Shown here: in pieces, positions 25,399 through 33,193 of the stretch
Position numbering within the stretch: position 1 is the first letter of the stretch
How the letters are laid out: every line of letters starts with the position of its first letter
Source of the DNA: Sterolibacterium sp.
GTDB taxonomy: Bacteria > Pseudomonadota > Gammaproteobacteria > Burkholderiales > Rhodocyclaceae
Assembly: GCA_018062105.1 (NCBI GenBank)
Contig: JAGOSV010000020.1
Location: 1 to 38,163 of the forward strand
Direction: 5' to 3'
Length of the DNA stretch: 38,163 nucleotides
Position numbers and translations under genes: made by a program
Notes under the pieces: model-generated
What the model saw: only the letters and a program-made list of their open reading frames with translations
The model's database searches: none
Told to the model about the DNA's origin: nothing

Positions 25399-25827
25399 AT
25401 GAAAACTTTTTCTGCCAAGCCGCATGAAGTCAAGCGCGACTGGTTCGTGGTTGATGCTTCCGATCTGGTGCTGGGTCGCCTGGCCACCGAGGTTGCCCGC
25501 CGTCTGCGTGGCAAGCACAAGACTGAATACACGCCGCACGTCGATACCGGCGATTACATCGTGGTCGTGAATGTCGAGAAGCTACGCGTTACCGGCAACA
25601 AGGCACAGGACAAGATGTATTACCGCCATACCGGCTTCCCGGGTGGTATCCGTGAAACCAATTTCACCAAGCTGCAGCAGCGCTTCCCGGCGCGTGTGCT
25701 GGAGAAGGCCGTCAAGGGCATGTTGCCCAAGGGGCCGCTGGGCTACGCGATGCTGAAGAAGATGAAGTGCTACGCCGGCGCGGAGCATCCGCATACGGCA
25801 CAGCAGCCGAAAACGCTGGTCATCTAA
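25399..25827 (+). CDS. rplM: 50S ribosomal protein L13
   Basis: A 142-residue protein, exactly the length of E. coli L13. Landmarks are [20 protein letters not shown] at the start, [28 protein letters not shown] and the C-terminal [15 protein letters not shown]. It binds 23S rRNA early in large-subunit assembly. The frame extends upstream, but ATG 25399 with GAGGG just before it matches the family start exactly. rpsI follows after 19 bases, the universal rplM-rpsI pair. Confidence 0.98.
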   Translation: MKTFSAKPHEVKRDWFVVDASDLVLGRLATEVARRLRGKHKTEYTPHVDTGDYIVVVNVEKLRVTGNKAQDKMYYRHTGFPGGIRETNFTKLQQRFPARVLEKAVKGMLPKGPLGYAMLKKMKCYAGAEHPHTAQQPKTLVI

Positions 25828-25846
25828 AGGTCTAAAGGTCTAAATC

Positions 25847-26239
25847 ATGGCAGTGAGCTACAACTACGGTACGGGGCGTCGCAAGACGGCGGTAGCCCGG
25901 GTATTCATGAAGAAGGGCAGTGGCAAGATCGTGGTCAACGACAAGCCGCTGGACGAATTTTTTTCGCGTGAGACGGGGCGCATGGTCGTGCGTCAGCCGC
26001 TGGAGCTGACCGAGCATATCGAAACGTTCGACATCATGGTCAATGTGGTCGGTGGCGGTGAATCCGGCCAGGCCGGTGCCGTTCGCCATGGCATCACCCG
26101 TGCCCTGATCGATTATGACGAGTCGCTCAAGCCGGCTCTGTCCAAGGCTGGTTTCGTGACGCGCGATTCGCGCGAGGTCGAGCGCAAGAAGGTTGGTCTG
26201 CACAAGGCACGTCGCCGCAAGCAGTTCTCCAAGCGCTAA
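25847..26239 (+). CDS. rpsI: 30S ribosomal protein S9
   Basis: A 130-residue protein, the same length as E. coli S9. It has [14 protein letters not shown] near the N-terminus, the central [15 protein letters not shown] segment, and the basic tail ending QFSKR, whose last residues contact P-site tRNA. The gap from rplM contains AAGGTCTA-like repeated blocks (GGTCTAAA twice), providing two AAAGG Shine-Dalgarno copies before the ATG. Confidence 0.98.
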   Translation: MAVSYNYGTGRRKTAVARVFMKKGSGKIVVNDKPLDEFFSRETGRMVVRQPLELTEHIETFDIMVNVVGGGESGQAGAVRHGITRALIDYDESLKPALSKAGFVTRDSREVERKKVGLHKARRRKQFSKR

Positions 26240-26313
26240 GTACGCAAGCTACGCAAGCTACACAAAGCTATACAGGCGAAATCCCGGCGCACTCTGGCCG
26301 GGGCTCGCGCCGC

Positions 26314-26357
26314 AGCAAAGCCGCCGGTTACTTCGTGCCTGGCGGCTTTGCTTTTTT
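26314..26357 (+). terminator. Rho-independent terminator after rpsI
   Basis: AGCAAAGCCGCC (26314-26325) pairs with GGCGGCTTTGCT (26341-26352) around a 15-base loop, followed by a run of T to 26357. It separates the ribosomal operon from narX, whose start codon is only 34 bases further on. Before it, TACGCAAGC is tandemly repeated near 26241-26258. Confidence 0.92.
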
Positions 26358-26390
26358 GCGTATCCCCTTCATCCGGGAGATTCACGCCCC

Positions 26391-28313
26391 ATGTTTTTCC
26401 GTAAGCTCAGCGCCAAGATCATCGGCATCCTGGTGGCCTTCTTTCTGGTGGCCCTGATCGCCATCAGCCTGACACTCTATCTTTCCTGGCAACTCGAGGG
26501 CAATGCGGCCGCCATCAATGATGCAGGCAGCCAGCGCATGCGGACGTACCGCATCGTTTTCCTGTTGTCGCGCCCCCAGTCGACACCGGCCGAGGATGAG
26601 GCGCTGAGGGCCAGCATCGTCAAGGAAGTCGATACTTTCGAACGGATCATGCAAACGCTGGAACAGGGCGACCCGAATCGTCCCTTGTTCCTGCCGGATG
26701 AGGCCGAGATCGGCCGTCTGGTCAAACAGATGCGCAAGGAATGGAACGAGGAGATGCGGCCGCGCATCGAGAGCATGTTGCAGATGCCACCAGGACAGCG
26801 CACGTCGCAACTTGTCCATTACCGCGCCTCGGTCGAGCAGTTCGTCTCGCACGTCAATCAGCTGGTGGCCGCGGTGGAACACAGCGGCACGCGCAGTGCG
26901 ACCTGGCTGCGGCTGTTGCAGATTGGCCTGATCGTGCTGGCCATGATCGGTACGACCTTGCTGATTGCGTTCTTCTTCGTCATGGTGATTCGCCCGCTCG
27001 AGGAAATGCGCGATGGCATCCGGCGCATGAGTGGCGCAGATTTTCAGGTGCGTTTGCCGGTGCGGCGCAATGATGAGTTCGGCGAAGTCGGGCAGGGCTT
27101 CAACAGCATGGCCGATCAGCTTGAAGGGTATTACGGCCAGCTTGAGCAGCGTGTCGAGGAAAAGACGCGCGATATCGAGATCAAGCACCGTGAGCTGACC
27201 TTGCTCTACGAGGTGGCGGCTTATCTGAGTGTGCCGGTGCCGCGCGATGTGGCCTGCTATGCTGTGCTCGACAAGGTCATGCAACTGCTCGATGCCCAGG
27301 CCGGGCTGGTGCGCTTTGTCGATGGCGATGGTGGGCAGATGCGTATCGGGGTGCATCGCAACCTGTCTGAAGAATTTTTGCGCTGCGAAGGCTGTTTGCC
27401 GGTGGGTGCCTGTCTGTGTGGCGGAGCGGCCAGTAGCGGTCTGGCGGTGACTTCACAACTGGTGCAAAAGCCGGCCATCGACATGGCGATGGCCTGTCGT
27501 GATCGCGAAGGTTATGCCGCGATGGTGGCGATTCCGATTTCCTCGAAGAACCAGATTCTCGGTGTTTTCAACCTGTTTTTTTACAGCCCGCGGGCACTGC
27601 GGAGCAATGAAGTACGGTTGCTGGAAACCGTGGGGCAGCATCTGGGGGTGGCCATCGAAAACCAGCGGCTGGTGGAGCGGGAGCGCGAGCTGGCGGTATC
27701 CGAGGAGCGCAATCTTCTAGCCGAGGAGCTGCATGACAGCATCGCCCAGTCACTGGCTTTCCTTAATATCCAGGCGCAGATGTTGCAGGATTCGCTGCGC
27801 CGCGAGGACATGCAGGAAGCTCAGGACGAGCTGGCGCGGATCCGTGAAGGCATTCAAGAGAGCTATGACGATGTGCGCGAGCTGCTGGTGCATTTCCGCA
27901 CCCGGGTCGTTGCCGGCAATGTCGAAATCGCCATCGCCAGTGCGCTGGAAAAATTCGAGGGCCAGACCGGCATTGTGACGCAGCTGGCGCGGCAGGGCGA
28001 CGATCGCGAAATTCCGACACAGAATGCCATCCAGATCCTGCATATCGTGCAGGAAGCCTTGTCCAATGTGCGCAAGCATGCCCGCGCCAGCAAGGTGCAG
28101 GTCGTCATCGAGCGTGCCGCCGGGCTGGTCATTTCGGTGCGGGATGATGGTTGCGGCTTTGATGCAGCAACGGCGGCGGATGAGGGTGATGTGCATGTCG
28201 GCATCAAGATCATGCGCGAACGTGCCCACCGCATCGGCGGCCAGTTCGACATAAAATCCACGCCGGGTGCGGGAACGACCGTGACCCTCCGGCTGCCGCG
28301 CGAAACAAACTGA
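26391..28313 (+). CDS. narX: Nitrate/nitrite sensor histidine kinase
   Basis: A 640-residue membrane sensor of the NarX/NarQ class. TM1 is about residues 11-32 and TM2 about 176-200, bracketing a periplasmic four-helix domain. That domain has the nitrate-binding P-box NDAGSQRMRTYRI (43-55). Then come HAMP (about 200-252), a coiled signalling helix, and a GAF-like central module containing the cysteine cluster Cys332, Cys335, Cys341 and Cys343. The HisKA_3 phosphoacceptor is His448 (LAEELHDSIAQSL), followed by an ATPase domain with VRDDGCGFD. The frame is open further upstream; ATG 26391 gives a typical NarX N-terminus and has GGGAGA upstream. It is followed after 24 bases by narL. There is little room for a promoter after the rpsI terminator. 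Confidence 0.94.
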   Translation: MFFRKLSAKIIGILVAFFLVALIAISLTLYLSWQLEGNAAAINDAGSQRMRTYRIVFLLSRPQSTPAEDEALRASIVKEVDTFERIMQTLEQGDPNRPLFLPDEAEIGRLVKQMRKEWNEEMRPRIESMLQMPPGQRTSQLVHYRASVEQFVSHVNQLVAAVEHSGTRSATWLRLLQIGLIVLAMIGTTLLIAFFFVMVIRPLEEMRDGIRRMSGADFQVRLPVRRNDEFGEVGQGFNSMADQLEGYYGQLEQRVEEKTRDIEIKHRELTLLYEVAAYLSVPVPRDVACYAVLDKVMQLLDAQAGLVRFVDGDGGQMRIGVHRNLSEEFLRCEGCLPVGACLCGGAASSGLAVTSQLVQKPAIDMAMACRDREGYAAMVAIPISSKNQILGVFNLFFYSPRALRSNEVRLLETVGQHLGVAIENQRLVERERELAVSEERNLLAEELHDSIAQSLAFLNIQAQMLQDSLRREDMQEAQDELARIREGIQESYDDVRELLVHFRTRVVAGNVEIAIASALEKFEGQTGIVTQLARQGDDREIPTQNAIQILHIVQEALSNVRKHARASKVQVVIERAAGLVISVRDDGCGFDAATAADEGDVHVGIKIMRERAHRIGGQFDIKSTPGAGTTVTLRLPRETN

Positions 28314-28337
28314 GCGTTTTTTGTCCTTTGTTCCCTC

Positions 28338-29015
28338 ATGAATACCGAAAACCGCATCCGTGTCCTGTTGATTGACGATCACACGCTGTTTCGCAGTGGC
28401 ATCCGGGCGCTGCTGCAGCGGCAACCTGGCTTCGAGGTGGTTGGCGAGGCCGGTGATGCTCTGGAAGGCGTCAAGCGTGCCAAGACCTTGCAACCGGATG
28501 TCGTTCTGCTCGACATTCACATGCCGGGCATCACCGGCCGCGAAGCGGTGGGGCTGGTGGCGGATGAGGCACCGGATGCGCGCATCCTGATGCTGACGGT
28601 GTCCGAGGATGTTGAAGACCTGTTGCAGGCGCTGCGTGCCGGGGCTCATGGTTATCTGCTGAAAAACATTGAGACGGATTTTCTCGTCAATGCCATCCGC
28701 AGTGCGGTCGAGGGCGAGTCGGTGATGTCGCCGCAGATGACCAGCAAGCTGATGAAGAGTGTCAGTGCCCCGCCGGTGGCAGTAGCGGCAGCGCCCATCG
28801 ACAAGGAGCGTCTGTCGCCGCGCGAGCGCGAGATCCTCGGTTTTCTGGCGCGTGGTGCCAGCAACAAGGAAATCGCCCGCGATCTGGATCTGGCCGAGAG
28901 CACGGTCAAGATACATGTCCAGAACATCCTCAAGAAACTCAATCTAGCGTCACGGGTGCAGGCCGCTATCTATGCGGTCGAGCATGGGCTGGTGGTACGC
29001 AGCGAGGCCACCTGA
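28338..29015 (+). CDS. narL: Nitrate/nitrite response regulator, NarL family
   Basis: A 225-residue two-component regulator. The receiver domain has acidic residues Asp13 and Asp14 (LIDDHTLF), phosphoacceptor Asp59 (VVLLDIHMPG), and the MLTVSEDVEDLLQAL and LLKNIE segments. A linker rich in Ala and Val leads to a LuxR-type helix-turn-helix (LSPREREILGFLARGASNKE, then IARDLDLAESTVKIHVQNIL). It is paired with narX and is expected to act on nar and nir promoters. I could not identify clear NarL heptamer pairs upstream of narK1 or nirB by eye. Confidence 0.94.
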   Translation: MNTENRIRVLLIDDHTLFRSGIRALLQRQPGFEVVGEAGDALEGVKRAKTLQPDVVLLDIHMPGITGREAVGLVADEAPDARILMLTVSEDVEDLLQALRAGAHGYLLKNIETDFLVNAIRSAVEGESVMSPQMTSKLMKSVSAPPVAVAAAPIDKERLSPREREILGFLARGASNKEIARDLDLAESTVKIHVQNILKKLNLASRVQAAIYAVEHGLVVRSEAT

Positions 29016-29059
29016 GCCGGCAAGGTAGGCTATGTTTGTCGCACGTCACGGAGATCATC

Positions 29060-30544
29060 ATGAGTACCGAAGCATTGTCATCCTGCACACCTTCACGCCC
29101 CCTGCGCCTGGCCGATGTCCGACAGTGGGCGGGCGAGGCGGATGTCCTGATCGCCGGATTCGGGGTGGCGGGTGCCTGTGCGGCGCTGGAAGCCGCCGCC
29201 GGCGGGGCGCAATGCCGGATTTTTGAAGCCGCGGCCGCGGCCGGCGGTAGTTCGGCGCTGTCCGGGGGCGAATTCTATTTCGGGGGCAACGGCGGGACAC
29301 CGGTGCAGCGGGCGCATGGCTATGAGGATCGCACCGAGGATTTTCAGACCTACCTGACGATGGCCGGCGGCCCGGGAGCGGATGAAGACAAAGTGCGCCT
29401 GTATGCCGGGCAAGCCGTGGCACATTACGAATGGCTGGTGGCGCAGGGGGTGCCGTTCAAGGGGACGTATCACCCGATCCGGACGGTCGAGCCGGTGACA
29501 GATGACACCCTGGTCTGGACAGGCAGCGAAGCGGCCTGGCCGTTTCTGGCACATGCCAAACCGGCGCCCCGCGGCCATGCCGTACAGAAAACCGGCCCTG
29601 GTGCCGGCAAGGTGCTGATGGAAAAACTGGTCGAGCGCATCACGCAGCAGCCGGAAATTGCGGTCGACTACAACAGCCGGGTGCTGGCACTGATCGCCGA
29701 TGAAGCAAACCGGGTGCATGGGCTGGTAGTGCGCATGGACGGCGTTGCGCAGTGCTGGCGGGCACGCAAGGGCGTGTTGCTGTGTGCCGGCGGCTTTATC
29801 TGCAACGAGACGATGGTGCGCCATTACGCGCCGGATGCGCTGCGCCTGAAAGTGCCGGTCAGTGGCGGAGGAGATGATGGCTCGGGCATCCGCATGGGGC
29901 TGTCGGTGGGGGCGGCGGCCATCCACATGGACGAATTCATGGCCACCCGTCCCTTCCTGCCGCCGGAAGGTCTGATGAAAGGTGTTTTCGTCAACGAGCG
30001 CGGCCAGCGCTTCATCAACGAGGATGCCTACCATGGCCGTATCGGTCGCTATTGCCTGCGCCAGCCCAATGGCAAAAGCTGGTTACTGGTCGATCAGGCC
30101 ATCTTTGCCCGGCCGGTGCTGTTTCCCGGGGTCGAGATTGCTGCAGTCGGCGAGAGCTGGAGTGAGATCGAGGCGGCACTGGGCATGCCGGCGGGTGAGC
30201 TGGTGACGACCCTGGATCACTACAACCACCATGCCGCAGCGGGGAACGATCCGGTCTTGCACAAGCAGCCGCCCTGGCTTCAGCCGCTGGTCGAAGCGCC
30301 GTTCGCCGCTCTGAGTTTTTGCGATGCCGACTGGCCGCCTGCCGGTTTTACGTTGGGCGGGCTGCTGACTTTGCCGACCGGCCAGGTGCTCGATCCGGAA
30401 GGCTCGGTCATTCCGGGGCTGTACGCGGCTGGTCGCACGGCTTGTGGCCTGCCGCGCTGGGGCGAGGGTTACAGCTCCGGCATGTCGCTCAGCGATGCCA
30501 GTTTTTTTGGCCGTCTTGCCGGCCGGCATCTGGCACAGGCATGA
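29060..30544 (+). CDS. FAD-dependent oxidoreductase, fumarate reductase/KstD-like family
   Basis: A 494-residue flavoprotein of the FAD_binding_2 family, which includes fumarate reductase flavoproteins, 3-ketosteroid dehydrogenases and urocanate reductases. The dinucleotide motif is GFGVAGACAALEAA (33-46), with SSALSGGEFYFGG further on. The C-terminal FAD-closing region is GLYAAGRTACGLPRWGEGYSSGMSLSDASFFGRLAG. No haem-binding CxxCH, no signal peptide and no FMN-attachment sequence are seen, so it is probably soluble and cytoplasmic. I chose ATG 29060 with GGAG seven bases upstream, not the earlier in-frame alternative start at 29036. The substrate is unknown. It lies 44 bases after narL and may be cotranscribed with narXL. 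Confidence 0.8.
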   Translation: MSTEALSSCTPSRPLRLADVRQWAGEADVLIAGFGVAGACAALEAAAGGAQCRIFEAAAAAGGSSALSGGEFYFGGNGGTPVQRAHGYEDRTEDFQTYLTMAGGPGADEDKVRLYAGQAVAHYEWLVAQGVPFKGTYHPIRTVEPVTDDTLVWTGSEAAWPFLAHAKPAPRGHAVQKTGPGAGKVLMEKLVERITQQPEIAVDYNSRVLALIADEANRVHGLVVRMDGVAQCWRARKGVLLCAGGFICNETMVRHYAPDALRLKVPVSGGGDDGSGIRMGLSVGAAAIHMDEFMATRPFLPPEGLMKGVFVNERGQRFINEDAYHGRIGRYCLRQPNGKSWLLVDQAIFARPVLFPGVEIAAVGESWSEIEAALGMPAGELVTTLDHYNHHAAAGNDPVLHKQPPWLQPLVEAPFAALSFCDADWPPAGFTLGGLLTLPTGQVLDPEGSVIPGLYAAGRTACGLPRWGEGYSSGMSLSDASFFGRLAGRHLAQA

Positions 30545-30561
30545 AGCCATGTCGTGGCTTC
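30543..30561 (+). terminator. Hairpin at the end of the oxidoreductase gene
   Basis: GAAGCCA (30543-30549) pairs with TGGCTTC (30555-30561) around TGTCG, overlapping the stop codon. No T run follows, so an intrinsic terminator is doubtful. Confidence 0.3.
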
Positions 30562-30664
30562 GCGTAAAGCAGAAAAACAGGGAAATTTGTCTGTGATTTC
30601 GGCGATTGCCCGACCCTGATTCAGGCGCAGGATGGCGTGGCTCAACACGTCACAGGAGTCTGCC

Positions 30665-30880
30665 ATGATTATCGAAACCGTCGAACTCGTCAGCCTGCCG
30701 AATGCTCCGGTCTGGCAGGAGAAGGTCTATCGCGCCCATCTCGATACGGGCGATGATGTCGATCTGTTCCAGCAGTTGTGGGATGTGCCGCTGGCACCGG
30801 AGAGTCTGGTGGGGCTGACCGTCAGCGAGGCGCGGGCACGGCGTATGGCCAGAATCCTGGCGGTGGCGACCGCCCACTGA
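30665..30880 (+). CDS. Small conserved-looking protein of unknown function (71 aa)
   Basis: A 71-residue soluble protein starting MIIETVELVSLPNAPVWQEK. AGGAG lies eight bases before the ATG, which is the best reason to regard it as a gene. It is acidic in the middle and ends with an Arg-rich helix (VSEARARRMARILAVATAH). I do not recognise a family and see no cysteine or metal motif. It lies 120 bases after the oxidoreductase on the same strand and ends about 60 bases before the mosaic repeat at 30940. Confidence 0.55.
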   Translation: MIIETVELVSLPNAPVWQEKVYRAHLDTGDDVDLFQQLWDVPLAPESLVGLTVSEARARRMARILAVATAH

Positions 30881-30939
30881 ATCGCCGAGGCGACATCGGT
30901 CGTGTTGACCGAAGCGCCCGGAAAACCAGCATTAAACCC

Positions 30940-31072
30940 AGGGAGCCGCTGATTAAATCAAATCCGTTCGGGCTGAGCTGTGCCCAAAGGAAACCTCCGA
31001 GTGTACGTTTTTCCGGTGGTCTGGTCAGGCGCGACGACGCGGCATGCGGGGTACGGAGTACCTGCAAGGAGG
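30940..31072. repeat. Mosaic dispersed repeat: type B half-element joined to type A fragment
   Basis: Positions 30940-30978 match the left arm of the type B element at 19473-19510 with one substitution (AGGGARCCGCTGATTAAATC and on to GGGCTGAGC). Positions 30997-31072 match the type A repeat at the window's left edge in inverted orientation. The junction between them is about 31 bp that I cannot assign. The right boundary, after CCTGCAAGGAGG, cuts directly into helicase coding sequence. Confidence 0.75.
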
Positions 31073-32841
31073 CCAGGCGGTTGCTCAGCTCTTTGGGGTC
31101 GAATTGGCCGTTACGCCAGGGGATTTCGCGGTAGTCGACCGTTTCGTCGAGCAGCCCGTAATAGTGAAAGGGGGCAAGCAGACCAGCGCGGATGGCGGTG
31201 AATAGGTGGGTGTTGAAGACGAGGTTATCGTCACACAGGGAAAGAATGTCGGATTGATCGGTCCGGTTCGGCGTGGCGGTGAGCCCGAGCAGAAAGCGTG
31301 GTTGAAAGTGATTGAGCAGGGCGCGATAGGTGGCTGCGGCGGCGTGGTGAAATTCGTCGATGACGATGTAGTCGAAATGATCCGGCGCGAACTGGGAAAG
31401 GTGATGGATTTTTCCCAGGGTTTGAACCGAAGCACAGAGGATGTCGGCATCGCGGTCGCGCTGGCGTCCGGCGTAATAGCCCAGGCGGGATTGAGGGCGG
31501 ATACGCAGGAAGGTGCTGGCTGCCTGGTTGAGAATTTCTTCCCGGTGGGCGACGAAAAGAACCCGTCGGACCTGCATTTGCTGGCTGTCGAAGGCGGCCA
31601 GCCAGGTTTTCCCAAGGCCTGTGGCCAGAACGACCAGCCCCCGGCGAAAGCCCTCTTCGCGGGTTTGTTTCAAGGCGGCCAAGGCTTCCACTTGAACGGA
31701 GGTGGGCTCGGGCGGCGTAGGCGTCGATCCAGTCGTGGGTCAGCGGGACGGTGTTGGGGTGGGCGAACAGGATTTCAAAACGGCTACGCGCTTCGAGAAA
31801 ACCGGCGTCTTCCGGGTATTCGATGCGGTAATTCCATTCAAGGCCGTCGGTCAGGGCTTGTCGGCTGATGTTGCTGGAACCGATGAAGCCGGTGCCATTT
31901 ATCTGGCCTTTGTCCGGAAAATGGGCAAATAGATAGGCTTTCAGGTGAAAGCTGCTACCGGATGTTTCGAAAGCCCGTATCTGCGCGCCCTGTTCTTGCA
32001 GGAGCATCAAGAGACGCAAGGCTTCAGGGTCCGTGATGCCGAGATAATCGCTGGTCAGGATGCGCAGGCGGGCAGCTTGAGTCGGCCGTGAGGCCGCATC
32101 GTGGAGATCGGGGAGGAGCAGGCGCAGGCCGGTGAGCTTGATGAAGGCGACGGCAAAGTCGATTTCATCGGCGCGATGAATGGCCGCAGACAGTTGCGGC
32201 AAAAAGGGGTGTTCACGGCTGCCCGTAATGAGGCGGGCCGGGGGCGGCAAGCGGCGTTCGACCAGCGCATTGAGCCAGGATTCTTCACGTCCGGGCCGCT
32301 GATCCTGGGTGATCCAGCATTCGAGGGTGCCGAGTTCAGGCAAGCCTTCAAGCCATCGTTGCAGGCGGGCTTCGGTGGCATCGGTGAAATGACGGCCCTG
32401 GTGCTGACGTTCGGATTCGCCGAGTTTGAAACTGAAATAGGCCGTGCCGCCGGGTTTCAGGCTGCGCCAGAGGCGAGCCAGCACGGCGGGTATTTCCGCT
32501 TCGGGGATGTGTAGCAGGCTGGCGCATGACCACAGGCCGTCGTAGCAGGCGACTTCTTCGACTTCCTGAAAGCGTCGAACAGGGACGGGTTGGCCAAGGT
32601 GTTGGCTGGCCAAGGCAGCAATCTTGATGGAGGCATCAAAGGCATGGATGCGAAAGCCGCGTTGGAGGAAGGCTTTGCTGTCTCGACCCGAGCCGCAACC
32701 CGCATCCAGAATCAGCCCGCCAGCCGGAATCCGGGGCAGGAAACGCTCGTACAACGCCGCCATATCGACATCGACCGTATCGGTAAAAAACTGCGCGGCC
32801 TGGTTGTCGTAATAAGCCAGCGTGTTGTGGGCAGCGGTCAT
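31073..32841 (-). pseudogene. Methyltransferase-PLD-SF2 helicase fusion, frameshifted and 3'-truncated
   Basis: The N-terminal part is a class I SAM methyltransferase (LILDAGCGSGRDS at about 43-55, then SCASLLHIPEAEI). It continues into a phospholipase-D-like nuclease region with HLKAYLF near 300 and GSSNIS. Near 31710-31712 the frame shifts: one surplus C in a CCC run (minus strand) would restore the join. The helicase then continues in the other frame with ATGLGKT (Walker A), DEFHH and LTATP. Helicase homology stops at about 31073 where the mosaic repeat begins, so lobe 2 and anything after it are missing; the shifted frame runs through repeat sequence to 30822. The ATG lacks a good Shine-Dalgarno. 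An alternative is two separate proteins plus a truncated helicase, but the continuous homology argues for one broken gene. Confidence 0.75.
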
Positions 32842-33047
32842 GTCGGGAGCGAGAGGGCTATTGTGCGGAATTTTAACGGATATTCCTGAGGCTCCATCTG
32901 CAGTCGCATGCCCTCGATTTCAGGACTGCCAGCAGTCGTCAGCGTTGCAAGGTTTCCAGGCGGATCTTCCACCGGAAGGCGAGCTGTCTTCCAGTCATCA
33001 CGGGATAGTGCCTCTTCTTCTCCAAGACGGGTGCCCACATGAGCCAT
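32838..33047 (-). CDS. Possible small ORF overlapping the methyltransferase start
   Basis: A 69-residue frame starting MAHVGTRLGEEEALSRDDWK ends with TGA overlapping the methyltransferase ATG as ATGA, which suggests translational coupling. There is no clear Shine-Dalgarno and no recognised family. It could equally be a chance frame in the 352-base gap between the broken methyltransferase gene and the diguanylate cyclase gene. Confidence 0.25.
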   Translation of the reverse strand: MAHVGTRLGEEEALSRDDWKTARLPVEDPPGNLATLTTAGSPEIEGMRLQMEPQEYPLKFRTIALSLPT

Positions 33048-33115
33048 GACAACGCTGTTCGTTATCGAGGCCAAGCGTTACGGCTTGATGCCAGCGGTGA
33101 ACTGCTGCAAGCGCA

Positions 33116-33155
33116 GCCCCTGTCCCTTTCCGGAGCGGGCAGGGGCGTGATTTTT
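33116..33155 (+). terminator. Possible intrinsic terminator upstream of the diguanylate cyclase gene
   Basis: GCCCCTG (33116-33122) pairs with CAGGGGC (33140-33146), with three additional inner G-C pairs after a bulge, followed by GTGATTTTTT. It points to transcription arriving from the left on the plus strand, but no convincing plus-strand gene precedes it. The rest of the gap holds only the weak minus-strand frame. Confidence 0.4.
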
Positions 33156-33193
33156 TGGCCAGGGCGGGGCAGATACGGTAGGATGCTGGTTCC

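Noticed and set aside
33046-33147. Short plus-strand frame starting MTTLFVIEAKRYG
   Set aside because: 33 residues, no ribosome site, and no similarity I recognise; it ends inside the hairpin at 33116-33155.
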